From Streptomyces sp. Z26 (GTDB taxonomy: Bacteria; Actinomycetota; Actinomycetes; Streptomycetales; Streptomycetaceae), in contig NZ_RCHV01000002.1 of the NCBI RefSeq assembly GCF_003665095.1, positions 2,352,001-2,416,000 on the forward strand: a DNA stretch of 64,000 bases. The letters are read 5' to 3'. Numbering within the stretch: position 1 is the first letter of the stretch; each line of letters begins with the position of its first letter. Position numbers and translations under genes: made by a program. The notes under the pieces were generated by a model. That model was not told the DNA's origin. It did no database searches and worked only from the letters and a program-made list of their open reading frames with translations. Positions 45,123 through 53,257 of the stretch are shown here, piece by piece.

Positions 45123-45129
45123 GGAGGGC

Positions 45130-45630
45130 CTACGGAACGGTCAGCCGGACCGGGCGCACGCCCCCGACGAGGGTGGCCAGGGCGGCGTCGATGTCCGCCC
45201 CGAGGTACCAGTCGCCGGTGTGGTCGAGGCCGTAGACCCGGCCCTCGGTGTCGATGGCGAGCAGCGCCGAGTCCCCGGCCTCCGCGCCCAGCGGGGCGAT
45301 CTCCGTCTCCAGGGCGCGGCCGAGGTCGGAGAGGGTACGGGCGGCGTGCAGCCCCCGCAGCGGGTCGATGCGCAGCGCCGACGGCGCCAGCTCCAGGCCG
45401 GGGCCCGTGGGCGCGATGTCCAGGCTGCCGAACTCCGCCCACGCCTCCACCGCCGCCGGGAACAGGGCGTGCTGGTGGCCGCCGGACGAGGCGTACCCGC
45501 GCAGTTCGTCCGCCCACTCCTCGGCCTGCCGCATGTCCCAACGGCCGGGCCGCCAGCCCGCGGCGCGCAGCGCGGCGTCCACGGCGACGGAGAAGCGGGT
45601 GGCGGGCGGACGCTCGTACGGGCGGGTCAA
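45130..45630 (-). CDS. SUKH-3 family immunity-type protein
   Basis: 166-residue cytoplasmic protein. RFSVAVDAALRAAGWRPGRW, then HALFPAAVEAWAEFGSL, the conserved ARTLSDLGRALETEIAPLG, and the ending LLAIDTEGRVYGLDHTGDWYLG fit the SUKH-3 branch of the SUKH (SMI1/KNR4-like) superfamily. These proteins neutralise nuclease or deaminase toxins in polymorphic toxin systems. The start is a TTG at 45630 that overlaps the stop of the deaminase-like gene by four bases (TTGA). Such tight coupling is usual for a toxin with its antidote. Direct binding to the neighbour is inference. Confidence 0.8.
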   Translation of the reverse strand: MTRPYERPPATRFSVAVDAALRAAGWRPGRWDMRQAEEWADELRGYASSGGHQHALFPAAVEAWAEFGSLDIAPTGPGLELAPSALRIDPLRGLHAARTLSDLGRALETEIAPLGAEAGDSALLAIDTEGRVYGLDHTGDWYLGADIDAALATLVGGVRPVRLTVP

Positions 45631-46697
45631 CGGGCCTCCTCCGGGCCGACCGCGCGGACGCCGAAGTGGGCGAGCAGCGGGCCGCAGGAGCGGCAGGGCG
45701 GCGCGTACCCGCCGTGCAACGGGTCGCCGTCCTCCCGGATGTGACGGGCGGTCAGCTTCGCGTGCTTGAGCGCGCGCTTCGCGTCGCCGTGCCCGAACGC
45801 CTTGCGGGCCGCCCGCCCCTTGCGGGACTCCTCGGCGGTCGCCAGCAGCCGGGAGAGGAGCAGCGCCTCGGGGCAGCGGCCGTCGTGCCGCTCGCTGCGG
45901 TCGGTGCCGAGGGTGTCGAGGAAGTCCCGTACGAGCGGGTGGAGTTCGGTGGGCTGGTCGCCCTTGCTGCCGGTGCAGGTGAGCCGCGTGCCCCGGACGG
46001 AGAGGACGGCGGCGACGGCGGGCAGGATGCCGTCGCGGCGGTGCCGCAGGGCGGGCGTCCCGGCGGCGCCGGTCCCGGTGGGGTCGACGGGGTCGGCGTC
46101 GGGCGCGTGGTCGAGGAGCGGGGCGTGGCCCGGGGCGGCCGAGGGGAAGGGGGCGCCGGGGCGGGGCCCGGCGGGGTGCGCGTCGGGCACGAACCCGTCG
46201 GGGGCGTAGCTGTCGGGGGCGTGGCCGTCGGCGCCGAAGCGGGCCCGGTCGTAGCCGTCCCGGGTGGAGGGGACCGGCGTGAAGACGTCCTGGTCGTACG
46301 GGTCCCCGTACGCGTCCTGCCCGTACGCGTCCGCCGCGCGCGCGTCCGGAGTGAACGGGCCCTGCCCGAACCGGTCCGGCCCGAACCCCCCGGTCCCGAA
46401 CTCCCCGGCCCCGAAGCCGTCCGCCGCGAAGCCGCCCACCACGGCCCCGGGCGCCGCCGGGTGGTCCGGCAGGGAGAGGCGGGAGACGTCCAGCAACGGG
46501 AGCGTGGGGCCGGTGGACGCCGTCGCCGTACGCCCCTTCGCCGCGCGCTCGGCCGCCGGACGCTCCGTCAGGGACGGGTCGCTGCCGGAACGTTCCCCCT
46601 GGTTCCCGGCCTGCGCTGACCGGAAGAGGCCGCGACGCGGATCGTCCCCTCCGGCCCCGTCGTCCATCCCGGTCGGATGGTGTGGTGCGATGTGCAT
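45627..46697 (-). CDS. YwqJ-like deaminase-domain protein
   Basis: 356 residues. The N-terminal two thirds are low-complexity, with Gly/Phe/Asp/Tyr-rich FGxGxF and DAYGxD units (about 88-175) and a Pro/Ala stretch. The C-terminal domain (about 220-356) has the deaminase zinc motifs GRCPEA (Cys275, Glu277) and PPCRSC (Cys335, Cys338), close to the YwqJ-related deaminases found as toxins. GGGGAGGAAG eight bases before the ATG at 46697 marks the start. There is no signal peptide, RHS repeat or WXG domain. The target nucleotide or nucleic acid is unknown. It is coupled with the SUKH-3 gene, its likely antidote. Confidence 0.75.
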   Translation of the reverse strand: MHIAPHHPTGMDDGAGGDDPRRGLFRSAQAGNQGERSGSDPSLTERPAAERAAKGRTATASTGPTLPLLDVSRLSLPDHPAAPGAVVGGFAADGFGAGEFGTGGFGPDRFGQGPFTPDARAADAYGQDAYGDPYDQDVFTPVPSTRDGYDRARFGADGHAPDSYAPDGFVPDAHPAGPRPGAPFPSAAPGHAPLLDHAPDADPVDPTGTGAAGTPALRHRRDGILPAVAAVLSVRGTRLTCTGSKGDQPTELHPLVRDFLDTLGTDRSERHDGRCPEALLLSRLLATAEESRKGRAARKAFGHGDAKRALKHAKLTARHIREDGDPLHGGYAPPCRSCGPLLAHFGVRAVGPEEAR

Positions 46698-46889
46698 GGT
46701 CGTACTTCCTCCCCGTGATCTCCATGTGTGGAGATCACGCCCAGTATGCATGGTGGCCTCCGGCGCCCTCCCGGCCCTGGTCAGGCGTACGCGCCCGGCT
46801 CGGCGGACGCGTACCGCGTGTGCGAGCGGCGCGTACGGCGGGTGTGCGCGGCGGGTACGGCGGGTGCGCACCGCGACTGCCGCGCCGGT

Positions 46890-47456
46890 TCAGCCCTCGC
46901 CGGTCGCGGCGCGCAGCGCGCGGAGCGAGTCGCGTGTCCAGTGCGCCAGTTCGCCGTCGTCGGGGTCCGCGACCCAGCGGGCGAAGCCGACCTTGAAGGC
47001 GGCGATGCCCGCCTCCGCCGTCAGGCTCGCGGCGGGTTCCGCGACGCCGCGCCCCCGCAGCGCGACCGTGAGCGCGTCCGCGAGGGAGGCGAGCTTGACG
47101 AGTTCGCGTTCGCGCAGCTCCGCGCTGGCGGCGATGACGGCCTGCCGTCGCCGTACGAACTCCAGGCGGCCCGTGAACCCTTCCGCGATCGCGTCCAGCC
47201 CGACCGCGACGGCGTCGATCGGCGCCGCGGACCCCGGTGCCTCCGCGACGGCCGCCGCGAACGCCTCCGCCATCTCCCGCGAGCCGCCGAAGAGGACCTC
47301 GCGCTTGTCGGCGTGGTGCCGGAAGAAGGTGCGCTCGGTGAGTCCGGCGCGTGCGGCGATCTCCGCGACGGTCGTCTGCTCGTACCCGCGCTCGGCGTAC
47401 AGCTCCAGTGCCGCCTTCACCAGGCGCCCGCTCGCGTCCGGCTGCCATCTGCTCAT
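46890..47456 (-). CDS. TetR family transcriptional regulator
   Basis: 188-residue repressor. The N-terminal HTH (about 10-55) reads AALELYAERGYEQTTVAEIAARAGLTERTFFRHHADKREVL, cut into its helices, which is a clear TetR recognition region. The C-terminal ligand domain is helical. The ATG at 47456 starts nine codons inside a longer open frame (to 47483). It diverges from the SDR gene, and two identical 16-bp sites lie between them, so it probably represses both directions and releases on binding a small molecule related to the SDR substrate. Confidence 0.9.
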   Translation of the reverse strand: MSRWQPDASGRLVKAALELYAERGYEQTTVAEIAARAGLTERTFFRHHADKREVLFGGSREMAEAFAAAVAEAPGSAAPIDAVAVGLDAIAEGFTGRLEFVRRRQAVIAASAELRERELVKLASLADALTVALRGRGVAEPAASLTAEAGIAAFKVGFARWVADPDDGELAHWTRDSLRALRAATGEG

Positions 47457-47487
47457 GCGCGGAATCCTACGCGGCGGAAACATCCAC

Positions 47488-47535
47488 GACAGTCACTGAC
47501 ATCAGATGCTACGGTCGAAGACAGTCACTGACATC
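47488..47535. promoter_or_regulatory. duplicated TetR-type operator between regulator and SDR gene
   Basis: GACAGTCACTGACATC is found at 47488-47503 and again, identical, at 47520-47535. Starts are 32 bp apart, about three helical turns, so two dimers could bind the same face. Each copy contains the near-palindrome CAGTCACTG. The arrangement between divergent starts points to auto-repression. Confidence 0.8.
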
Positions 47536-47569
47536 GCCGTGATCGGCATCGACACTTCGGGGTTCTCCC

Positions 47570-48484
47570 ATGCGCTACTTCGTGACCGGGGCTTCCGGCT
47601 GGATCGGCTCCGCACTCGTCCCCCAACTCCACGACGCGGGCCACCAGGTCGTCGCGCTCGCCCGTTCCGACGCGTCCGCCGCCGCCCTCACCACCGCCGG
47701 GGCGGAGGTCGTCCGCGGCGGGCTCGACGACCTCGGCCTGCTGGCCGAGACCGCCGCCGCGACGGACGGCGTCATCCACCTCGCGTTCCGGCACGACCTC
47801 GCGTTCTCCGGCGACTTCGCGGGCGCCGGGGCGGCCGACCGCCGCGCCGTCGACACCTTCGGCGACGCCCTCGCGGGCACCGGCCGCCCCTTCGTCCTCG
47901 CCAACGGCGTCGTCGGGCTCGCGCCCGGCCGCGTGGCGACCGAGCGGGACATGCCGGTGCCGGACGGCTCCCCCGCCTCCGTACGGGCGACCACCGCGCG
48001 GGCCGTACTGGACCTGGCCGACCGCGACGTGCGGTCCTCCGTCGTACGGCTCTCCCCCACCTGCCACGGCGAGGGCGACGGCGGGTTCCTCGCCGCGCTC
48101 GTCGCGGCCGCCCGACGCGGCGGCTTCTCCGGCTACCTGGGCGACGGCACCAACCGCTGGCCCGCCGTCCACCGGACCGACGCCGCCCGACTGTTCCTGC
48201 TGGCGGCCGAACGGGCCCCCGCCGGGTCGGTGCTGCACGGCGCGGCCGAGGAGGGCGTACGCCTCCGCGACGTGGCCGAGGTGATCGGCCGCCACCTCGA
48301 CCTGCCCGTACGGCCCGTCGCCGCCGAGGACGCGGCCGGGCACTTCACCTGGCTCACCCCCTTCCTCGGCCTCGACAGCGCGATCTCCCACGAGCTGACC
48401 ACCGAACTGGTGGGCTGGCGGCCGACCGGCCCGACCCTGCTGGAGGACCTGGAGAAGGGCCACTACTTCCACGCCACCGCCTGA
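47570..48484 (+). CDS. NAD(P)-dependent atypical SDR (epimerase/reductase-like)
   Basis: 304-residue cytoplasmic enzyme. The N-terminal dinucleotide motif VTGASGWIGSALV (GxxGxxG, residues 5-17) and the overall Rossmann layout are those of extended/atypical SDRs. DGVIHLAFRHDL follows. The usual YxxxK catalytic pair is not seen at its place; SVRATTARAVLDLADR stands there, so the chemistry may be atypical, as in related NmrA-like proteins. A hairpin follows the stop. Divergence from the TetR gene and the shared operators suggest it is the regulator's main target, perhaps in detoxification. Confidence 0.82.
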   Translation: MRYFVTGASGWIGSALVPQLHDAGHQVVALARSDASAAALTTAGAEVVRGGLDDLGLLAETAAATDGVIHLAFRHDLAFSGDFAGAGAADRRAVDTFGDALAGTGRPFVLANGVVGLAPGRVATERDMPVPDGSPASVRATTARAVLDLADRDVRSSVVRLSPTCHGEGDGGFLAALVAAARRGGFSGYLGDGTNRWPAVHRTDAARLFLLAAERAPAGSVLHGAAEEGVRLRDVAEVIGRHLDLPVRPVAAEDAAGHFTWLTPFLGLDSAISHELTTELVGWRPTGPTLLEDLEKGHYFHATA

Positions 48485-48513
48485 CCCCCGGGCCCCGCGC
48501 CCCCACCCCGCCC

Positions 48514-48548
48514 CACCCGCGTGCGACGAGCCGGACCGCACGCGGGTG
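48514..48548. terminator. terminator after the SDR gene
   Basis: 12-bp perfect arms (CACCCGCGTGCG at 48514-48525, complement at 48537-48548) with an 11-base loop, 30 bp after the SDR stop. Confidence 0.7.
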
Positions 48549-48652
48549 GCGCGCGTACGGGCCCGGCACCGCGCGCCGCGACCCCGCATCCTGGTGTGAT
48601 GTACGTCACCCGCGGAGGAAAACCCGCGGCGGGGGCCCGCCGTCTAGCAGGT

Positions 48653-49213
48653 GTGAGAAGAGACAGGAGAACGCCGGATCGGCTGGACGAGGAACGACTC
48701 GTCCGGCTGGTGGGCAAGGGCGACCGCGCCGCGTTCGAGGAGCTGTACCGGCGCACCGCGCCGTGGCTGGCGGTGCGCCTGCGCCGCCGGTGCGCGGACG
48801 AGCAGATCGTCGCCGAGGTGATGCAGGAGACGTACCTGGCGGTGTGGCGGGCGGCGGACGCGTTCGCGGGCAGCGCGGTCGGCGGCACCGCCGTCGGCTG
48901 GCTGTGGACGATCGCGGCCCGTCGCCTCGTGGACGCCTTCCGGCGCCGCGCCCACCACGCCGAGCCGCCCCCGGCGGCCGCGCCGCGCGACACCGCGCCG
49001 GGCGCGGAGGACGAGGCGCTGGCGGCCCGCGTCGACGGCGACGTCGGTGACGCGCTGCGGCGTCTCGCGCCGGAACTCAGACAGGTCCTCCAGGCCACGG
49101 TCCTCGACGGGATGACCGTACGGGAGACCTCCGTCCTGCTCGGGCTGCCCGAGGGCACGGTCAAGACCCGTGCCCGGCGGGCGCGGATCGCGATGCGGAA
49201 GGCGTTGACATGA
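48653..49213 (+). CDS. ECF-type RNA polymerase sigma factor
   Basis: About 186 residues. Region 2 (about 20-90) has GKGDRAAFEELYRRTAPWL and AEVMQETYLAVWRAADAF. Region 4 (about 125-186) has LRRLAPELRQVLQATVLDGMTVRETSVLLGLPEGTVKTRARRAR. An Ala/Pro-rich linker joins them. The start is uncertain: GTG 48653 gives normal ECF length, while ATG 48599 adds 18 poorly coded residues. The stop overlaps the anti-sigma start (ATGA). It presumably directs its own operon, including the ABC genes downstream. Confidence 0.88.
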   Translation: MRRDRRTPDRLDEERLVRLVGKGDRAAFEELYRRTAPWLAVRLRRRCADEQIVAEVMQETYLAVWRAADAFAGSAVGGTAVGWLWTIAARRLVDAFRRRAHHAEPPPAAAPRDTAPGAEDEALAARVDGDVGDALRRLAPELRQVLQATVLDGMTVRETSVLLGLPEGTVKTRARRARIAMRKALT

Positions 49214-50061
49214 GCGTGGAACACGCGTCGGTGCGGATCATCGACGGTTACGCGCGCGGCGGGGCCGACCTCGCCGCCGACGAGGTGTGGGCCCTGGAGT
49301 CCCACCTGGAGACGTGCCCGACGTGCCGCGTCCGGCTGTCGGACGCGGTCGCCACCGGGGCGCCGGACGTCGTGTCGCTCGTCGACACCGTCTGGTCCGA
49401 GGTCGCACCGCGCCTCGACCCGGCCGCCACCATGCGGGCCCGGCGGAAGGCCGCCGGCGTGTCCGTACGGCTGCCCGCGCGGTCGCGGTCGGCGCTGTGG
49501 CGGTGGCTGACCCCGGCGATGGCGCCGTGGCTGGCGATGGCGGTGGCGGTGACGTTGACGGCGTACGTGCTGGACACCTTCGACGACGGCATCGACGACG
49601 TCTCCGTGCTGCTCCTCCTCGCGCCGGTGCTGCCGGTGCTCGGCGTGGCGGCGTCCTGGTCGCGCGGCCTGGACCCGGCGTACGAGCTGACGGCCGCCGC
49701 CCCCCGCGCGGGCCTCGAACTGGTGCTGCGCCGGACGGCGTCCGTGCTGGCCGTGGTCGTGCCCGCGCAGCTGCTGGTCGGCGGCGCGACGGGGGTGTCG
49801 GTCGCGCAGTGGCTGCTGCCCTGCCTGGCGTTCACCTCCGCGACGCTGGCGCTCGGCGGTGTCGTCGGGGTGACCCGCGCCGCCGCCGCGCTCGTCGTGG
49901 TGTGGAGCGCCGCGGTACTGGCCCCGACGCTCGCCACCGGCCGTACGGCCGCCGCGCTCGACGCGGACGCCCTGCCCGGCTGGGCCCTGCTCCTCACCCT
50001 CGGTACCGGTGTCGTGGTCGCCCGCAGGGGCGCGTACTCCGTGCTGGGAGCCCATCGATGA
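49210..50061 (+). CDS. zinc-finger anti-sigma factor with five or six membrane helices
   Basis: 283 residues. The N-terminal ZAS domain carries the HxxxCxxC motif in SHLETCPTCR (about residues 33-42), with an upstream acidic helix as in anti-ECF factors. About six hydrophobic segments run from residue 95 to the end, more than the single helix of most ZAS proteins. The extra membrane part could sense the state of the linked ABC exporter. It starts inside the sigma stop and ends over the next start, so dosage is tied to both neighbours. Confidence 0.85.
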   Translation: MSVEHASVRIIDGYARGGADLAADEVWALESHLETCPTCRVRLSDAVATGAPDVVSLVDTVWSEVAPRLDPAATMRARRKAAGVSVRLPARSRSALWRWLTPAMAPWLAMAVAVTLTAYVLDTFDDGIDDVSVLLLLAPVLPVLGVAASWSRGLDPAYELTAAAPRAGLELVLRRTASVLAVVVPAQLLVGGATGVSVAQWLLPCLAFTSATLALGGVVGVTRAAAALVVVWSAAVLAPTLATGRTAAALDADALPGWALLLTLGTGVVVARRGAYSVLGAHR

Positions 50062-50081
50062 ACCTCGGAAAGGACGACCGC

Positions 50082-50945
50082 ATGATGTCCGCGGTGAGCG
50101 CGGCCGAGCTCGCGCCGAAGACGTACGCCTGGGAGATCCGGGCCACCGGTCTGAAGGTACGGGCCGGGCGCGGCAAGATGGCCGTCGACGGGCTCGACCT
50201 CACGCTGGGCACCGGCGTGCACGGCCTGCTCGGGCCCAACGGCGCGGGCAAGACGACCCTGATCCGCGCGCTGGCGACCGTACTGCGGCCCGCGGGCGGC
50301 GAACTGGAGCTGTTCGGCCGGCACGTCGGTGGCGCGGGCGCAGCCGGGAAACGGGGCGGCGGGAGCGGCGCCGGGCACCGGAGCGGTTCGGGCCGGCACC
50401 GGGAGCTGCGGCGGCGGATCGGGTATCTGCCGCAGGAGTTCGGCTACTACAAGCGGTTCACGGTGCGCGAGTTCGTCGAGTACATGGCGTGGCTGAAGGA
50501 GGTCCCCAAGAAGGACGTCCCGGCGGCCGTGCAGCGCGCGGTGGAACGGGTCGGCCTGGCCGACCGGGCCGACGCGCGCATGAAGACCCTGTCGGGCGGC
50601 ATGGTGCGGCGGGCCGGGATCGCCCAGGCGATCGTCAACGACCCGTCGGTGCTGCTCCTGGACGAGCCGACCGTCGGCCTCGACCCGGGCCAGCGGCTGC
50701 GCTTCCGGGAACTCCTCGTCCAACTGGGCGCGGACACCTGCGTCGTCGTCTCGACCCACCTCGTCGAGGACGTCGCCGCCGCCTGCACCGACGTGGCGCT
50801 CGTCGCCGACGGCCGCCTCGTCTTCACGGGTACGCCCGACGACCTGGCCGAGGCGGGCAGTCCCGACCACGTGGGCGACACCCCGCTGGAACGCGGCTAC
50901 TCGGCGCTGCTCCACGACCCCGCCCAGGAGAGGAGCGCCTGGTGA
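50082..50945 (+). CDS. ABC exporter ATP-binding protein with Gly/Ser insertion
   Basis: 287 residues. Walker A is GPNGAGKTT, the Q-loop IGYLPQEFGYY, signature LSGGMVRR, Walker B VLLLDEPTVGLDP, and the switch VVSTHLVEDVA, the CcmA/DrrA-type exporter class. Between Walker A and the Q-loop is a Gly/Ser/Ala-rich insertion of about 25 residues (GGAGAAGKRGGGSGAG), unusual for the family. The start at ATG 50082 is preferred because AAGGA lies eight bases upstream; an ATG at 50058 overlaps the anti-sigma stop. It pairs with the two following membrane genes. Confidence 0.9.
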   Translation: MMSAVSAAELAPKTYAWEIRATGLKVRAGRGKMAVDGLDLTLGTGVHGLLGPNGAGKTTLIRALATVLRPAGGELELFGRHVGGAGAAGKRGGGSGAGHRSGSGRHRELRRRIGYLPQEFGYYKRFTVREFVEYMAWLKEVPKKDVPAAVQRAVERVGLADRADARMKTLSGGMVRRAGIAQAIVNDPSVLLLDEPTVGLDPGQRLRFRELLVQLGADTCVVVSTHLVEDVAAACTDVALVADGRLVFTGTPDDLAEAGSPDHVGDTPLERGYSALLHDPAQERSAW

Positions 50946-52336
50946 ACGCCCGTGTGCTGCGCACCGAGTTGAGGCGTTCCGTCGCCCCGTGGGCCGGTGT
51001 GCTCACCCTGGCGATCCCGGGCGCGTTCCTGTACCTGCTGAACGGGGAGTGGACGCGGGACACCACGGCGTGGACCGCGCAGTGGACGTCCCTGGGCCTG
51101 TGGACCCGGCAGTCGCTCGCGTACCTGTGGCCGATCGTGATCGGACTCGGGGCGCTCCAGGGCCTGCGCGACCACCGTTCGAAGATGCCGGAGCTGCTGG
51201 CGAGCACGCCGCGGCCCGGCTGGCACCGTGCCGCCGTCACGGCGGGCGCCGCCGCGGCCACGCTCGTCTCGGCCTTCGGGCTGCTCGTCCTCTCGGGCGC
51301 GGTCCAGGTCTCCGGCAGCACCGGGTACGACCACCTCGGGTGGCTGCCGATCACGCTGCTGGGCGCGGCGTTCCTGGTCGCGGGCGCCGTACTGGGCATG
51401 GGCCTCGGGCGGTCGCTGCCGTCGCTGCTCACACCGCCCGGGGCGGCGATCGCCGCGTTCGCGTTCACGACGCTCCTGCACGTGTCGGTGGGGCAGCGGG
51501 AGACGACCTCGCCGGACGGGTACTCCTTCACGCAGCCGAAGCGGATCTCGCTGCTGTCCCCGGCCCCGGAGAACGTGGAGAGCGTCTTCACCACGCTGTC
51601 CGGCTCCGTGCACGCCGGGCAGACGCTCTGGGTGCTCGGCCTCGCCGCCACCGGTTTCGCCCTGCTGGTCGCCGTGACCGCGCGGGCCCGGCTGCTCGCC
51701 CTGACCCCGCTGCTGGCGGGTACGGTCCTCGCCCTGCTCGTCCTCCCCACCTCGCCGGACCGGATGTACGTGAGGGACGAGGCCGCCTCGGAACTGGTCT
51801 GCGACGGCCCGGTCTGCGTGGCGAACGCCCACCGCGACCGGCTCGACGAGACGGCGGACTCCGGCCGGAAGGCGCTGCGCGAACTGCGCGCCGTGCTCGG
51901 CGACGACGCGCCGCGCTCCGTACGGGAGATCACCGCCGTGCAGGACAAGGGCACGTACGAGCAGCGGTCCCGGAAGACCGTCCTCTTCGGCTTCGACGAC
52001 CTGCTCCTCGGCTCCGGGCCGGAGGAGCTGACCCGGGGCCTGGTCGCCAAGGGACTGGTGCCGGGCTGCACCCCGGTCGGACTGCTCGGCTTCGGGAGCG
52101 ACGAGTACGCGCAGGTCGTCTCCGCGGCCTGGGTCTTCGGGGACTTCCGGCCGCTGCCCGGCATGACGGACGGGTACTCGCGGGCGGCCCTCGACGACGA
52201 GGTGCGGCCGGTGTGGGAGAAGTTCGCCGCGCTGCCGCGCGCCGAGCAGACGGAGCGGATCGAGGCGATGCGCGCCTCCGCGTTCTCCTGCGACGACAAG
52301 GCGTTCGACGCGCTGAAGGGGGGCGCGTCCAGGTGA
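50942..52336 (+). CDS. ABC exporter membrane subunit with soluble C-terminal domain
   Basis: 464 residues. Six or so helices in the first 270 residues (LTLAIPGAFLYLLNG, LWPIVIGLGALQGLRDHR, VLGMGLGRSLPSLLTPPG) fit an ABC-2-like permease. The last 190 residues are soluble, with a Cys pair in ELVCDGPVCVANAH and further Cys near the end, and probably lie outside the membrane. I do not recognise that domain. The GTG overlaps the ATPase stop (GTGA). Confidence 0.75.
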   Translation: MNARVLRTELRRSVAPWAGVLTLAIPGAFLYLLNGEWTRDTTAWTAQWTSLGLWTRQSLAYLWPIVIGLGALQGLRDHRSKMPELLASTPRPGWHRAAVTAGAAAATLVSAFGLLVLSGAVQVSGSTGYDHLGWLPITLLGAAFLVAGAVLGMGLGRSLPSLLTPPGAAIAAFAFTTLLHVSVGQRETTSPDGYSFTQPKRISLLSPAPENVESVFTTLSGSVHAGQTLWVLGLAATGFALLVAVTARARLLALTPLLAGTVLALLVLPTSPDRMYVRDEAASELVCDGPVCVANAHRDRLDETADSGRKALRELRAVLGDDAPRSVREITAVQDKGTYEQRSRKTVLFGFDDLLLGSGPEELTRGLVAKGLVPGCTPVGLLGFGSDEYAQVVSAAWVFGDFRPLPGMTDGYSRAALDDEVRPVWEKFAALPRAEQTERIEAMRASAFSCDDKAFDALKGGASR

Positions 52337-52908
52337 GGTGGCTGACGCTGTACGCGCGGTCCCGGCAGGTGCCCGCGTCGCTCGCCGCGACGCTGCTCGC
52401 CGCGACGGTGCTGTGGGCGTTCGCGGGGGACGGCGGGGGCGGGCCCGGCGATCCGCGCCCGGCGGCCTTCCTCCTCACGACCGGGGTGATGGCCTTCTCC
52501 GTCGGGCTCAGCGGGCAGGACCCGGCGCTGGACCGTACGGCCGCGACCCCGTGGCCGTACCGCCGGGCCGCGCACGTGGTGCTCGCCGCCACGACCGTCG
52601 GCGCGACGCTGCTGCTCCTCCAGACCGCGGGCGACCCCATGGCGACGACCGCGTTGGTCGTACGGGACTGCGCGGGCCTGACGGGGCTGGCCGCGCTGGG
52701 CGCGGCACTGTCCGGCGGGCAGTACGCGTGGACGCTGCCGTTCGGCTGGCTCGCGTTGGCGTACTTCGCGCCGCTGGGGCAGAGCACGCTGGGCCGGGTG
52801 GCGACCTGGCCGGTGCAACCGCCGGGTACGGAGGCGGCCACCTGGACGGCGCTGGCGCTGGCGGGCGCGGGCACCGTGGCGTACGCGGTGGCGGGGCCAC
52901 GGCAGTAG
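52333..52908 (+). CDS. small membrane protein, last gene of the sigma/ABC operon
   Basis: 191 residues with five or six hydrophobic segments (PASLAATLLAATVLWAFAG, AFLLTTGVMAFSVGLSG) and no motif I know. The GTG overlaps the previous stop (GTGA). By position it is a second membrane subunit of the exporter. No GTG or ATG inside fits better. Confidence 0.75.
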   Translation: MRWLTLYARSRQVPASLAATLLAATVLWAFAGDGGGGPGDPRPAAFLLTTGVMAFSVGLSGQDPALDRTAATPWPYRRAAHVVLAATTVGATLLLLQTAGDPMATTALVVRDCAGLTGLAALGAALSGGQYAWTLPFGWLALAYFAPLGQSTLGRVATWPVQPPGTEAATWTALALAGAGTVAYAVAGPRQ

Positions 52909-53257
52909 CGGCCACGGCCGGGGGGCCGCGCGAGGAGGTGTCCCGCGCGGGCCACCGGCGGGCGGGGGGCGCGCGTACGGGCCGGTGGCAGCACCGCCAC
53001 CTTCCTCTCCGTCGGCGTCACCGGAGCCCCGGCGCCCGTGCCGGGAACCGTCGTCGAGGGTCAGTGGCGGAAGCTCGCCGGGGCCGCCCGCCCGTGACCC
53101 CGGACACACCCGGCGGGCGCCCCCGGCACGTACCGGCGGCAAGTCCGGCACGTGGGCGGCGTACGGGCGGCCCGGGTGATCAGCGGTGACGATGACTGGC
53201 CGTTCCCCGACCGCTTAGTCTGTGCGTGACAGCCGGATGCAGCAGGGGGCTAACGTC
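52909..53257. other. gene-free gap before the nuclease-SUKH gene
   Basis: 350 bp without a supportable gene. TAGTCT at 53217-53222 could be a -10 element for the downstream operon, but no matching -35 is convincing. No strong hairpin follows the exporter operon. Confidence 0.4.

Noticed and set aside
48599..48652. Upstream ATG start for the ECF sigma factor
   Set aside because: The 18 added codons have poor third-position GC and no family similarity. Kept only as an alternative to GTG 48653.
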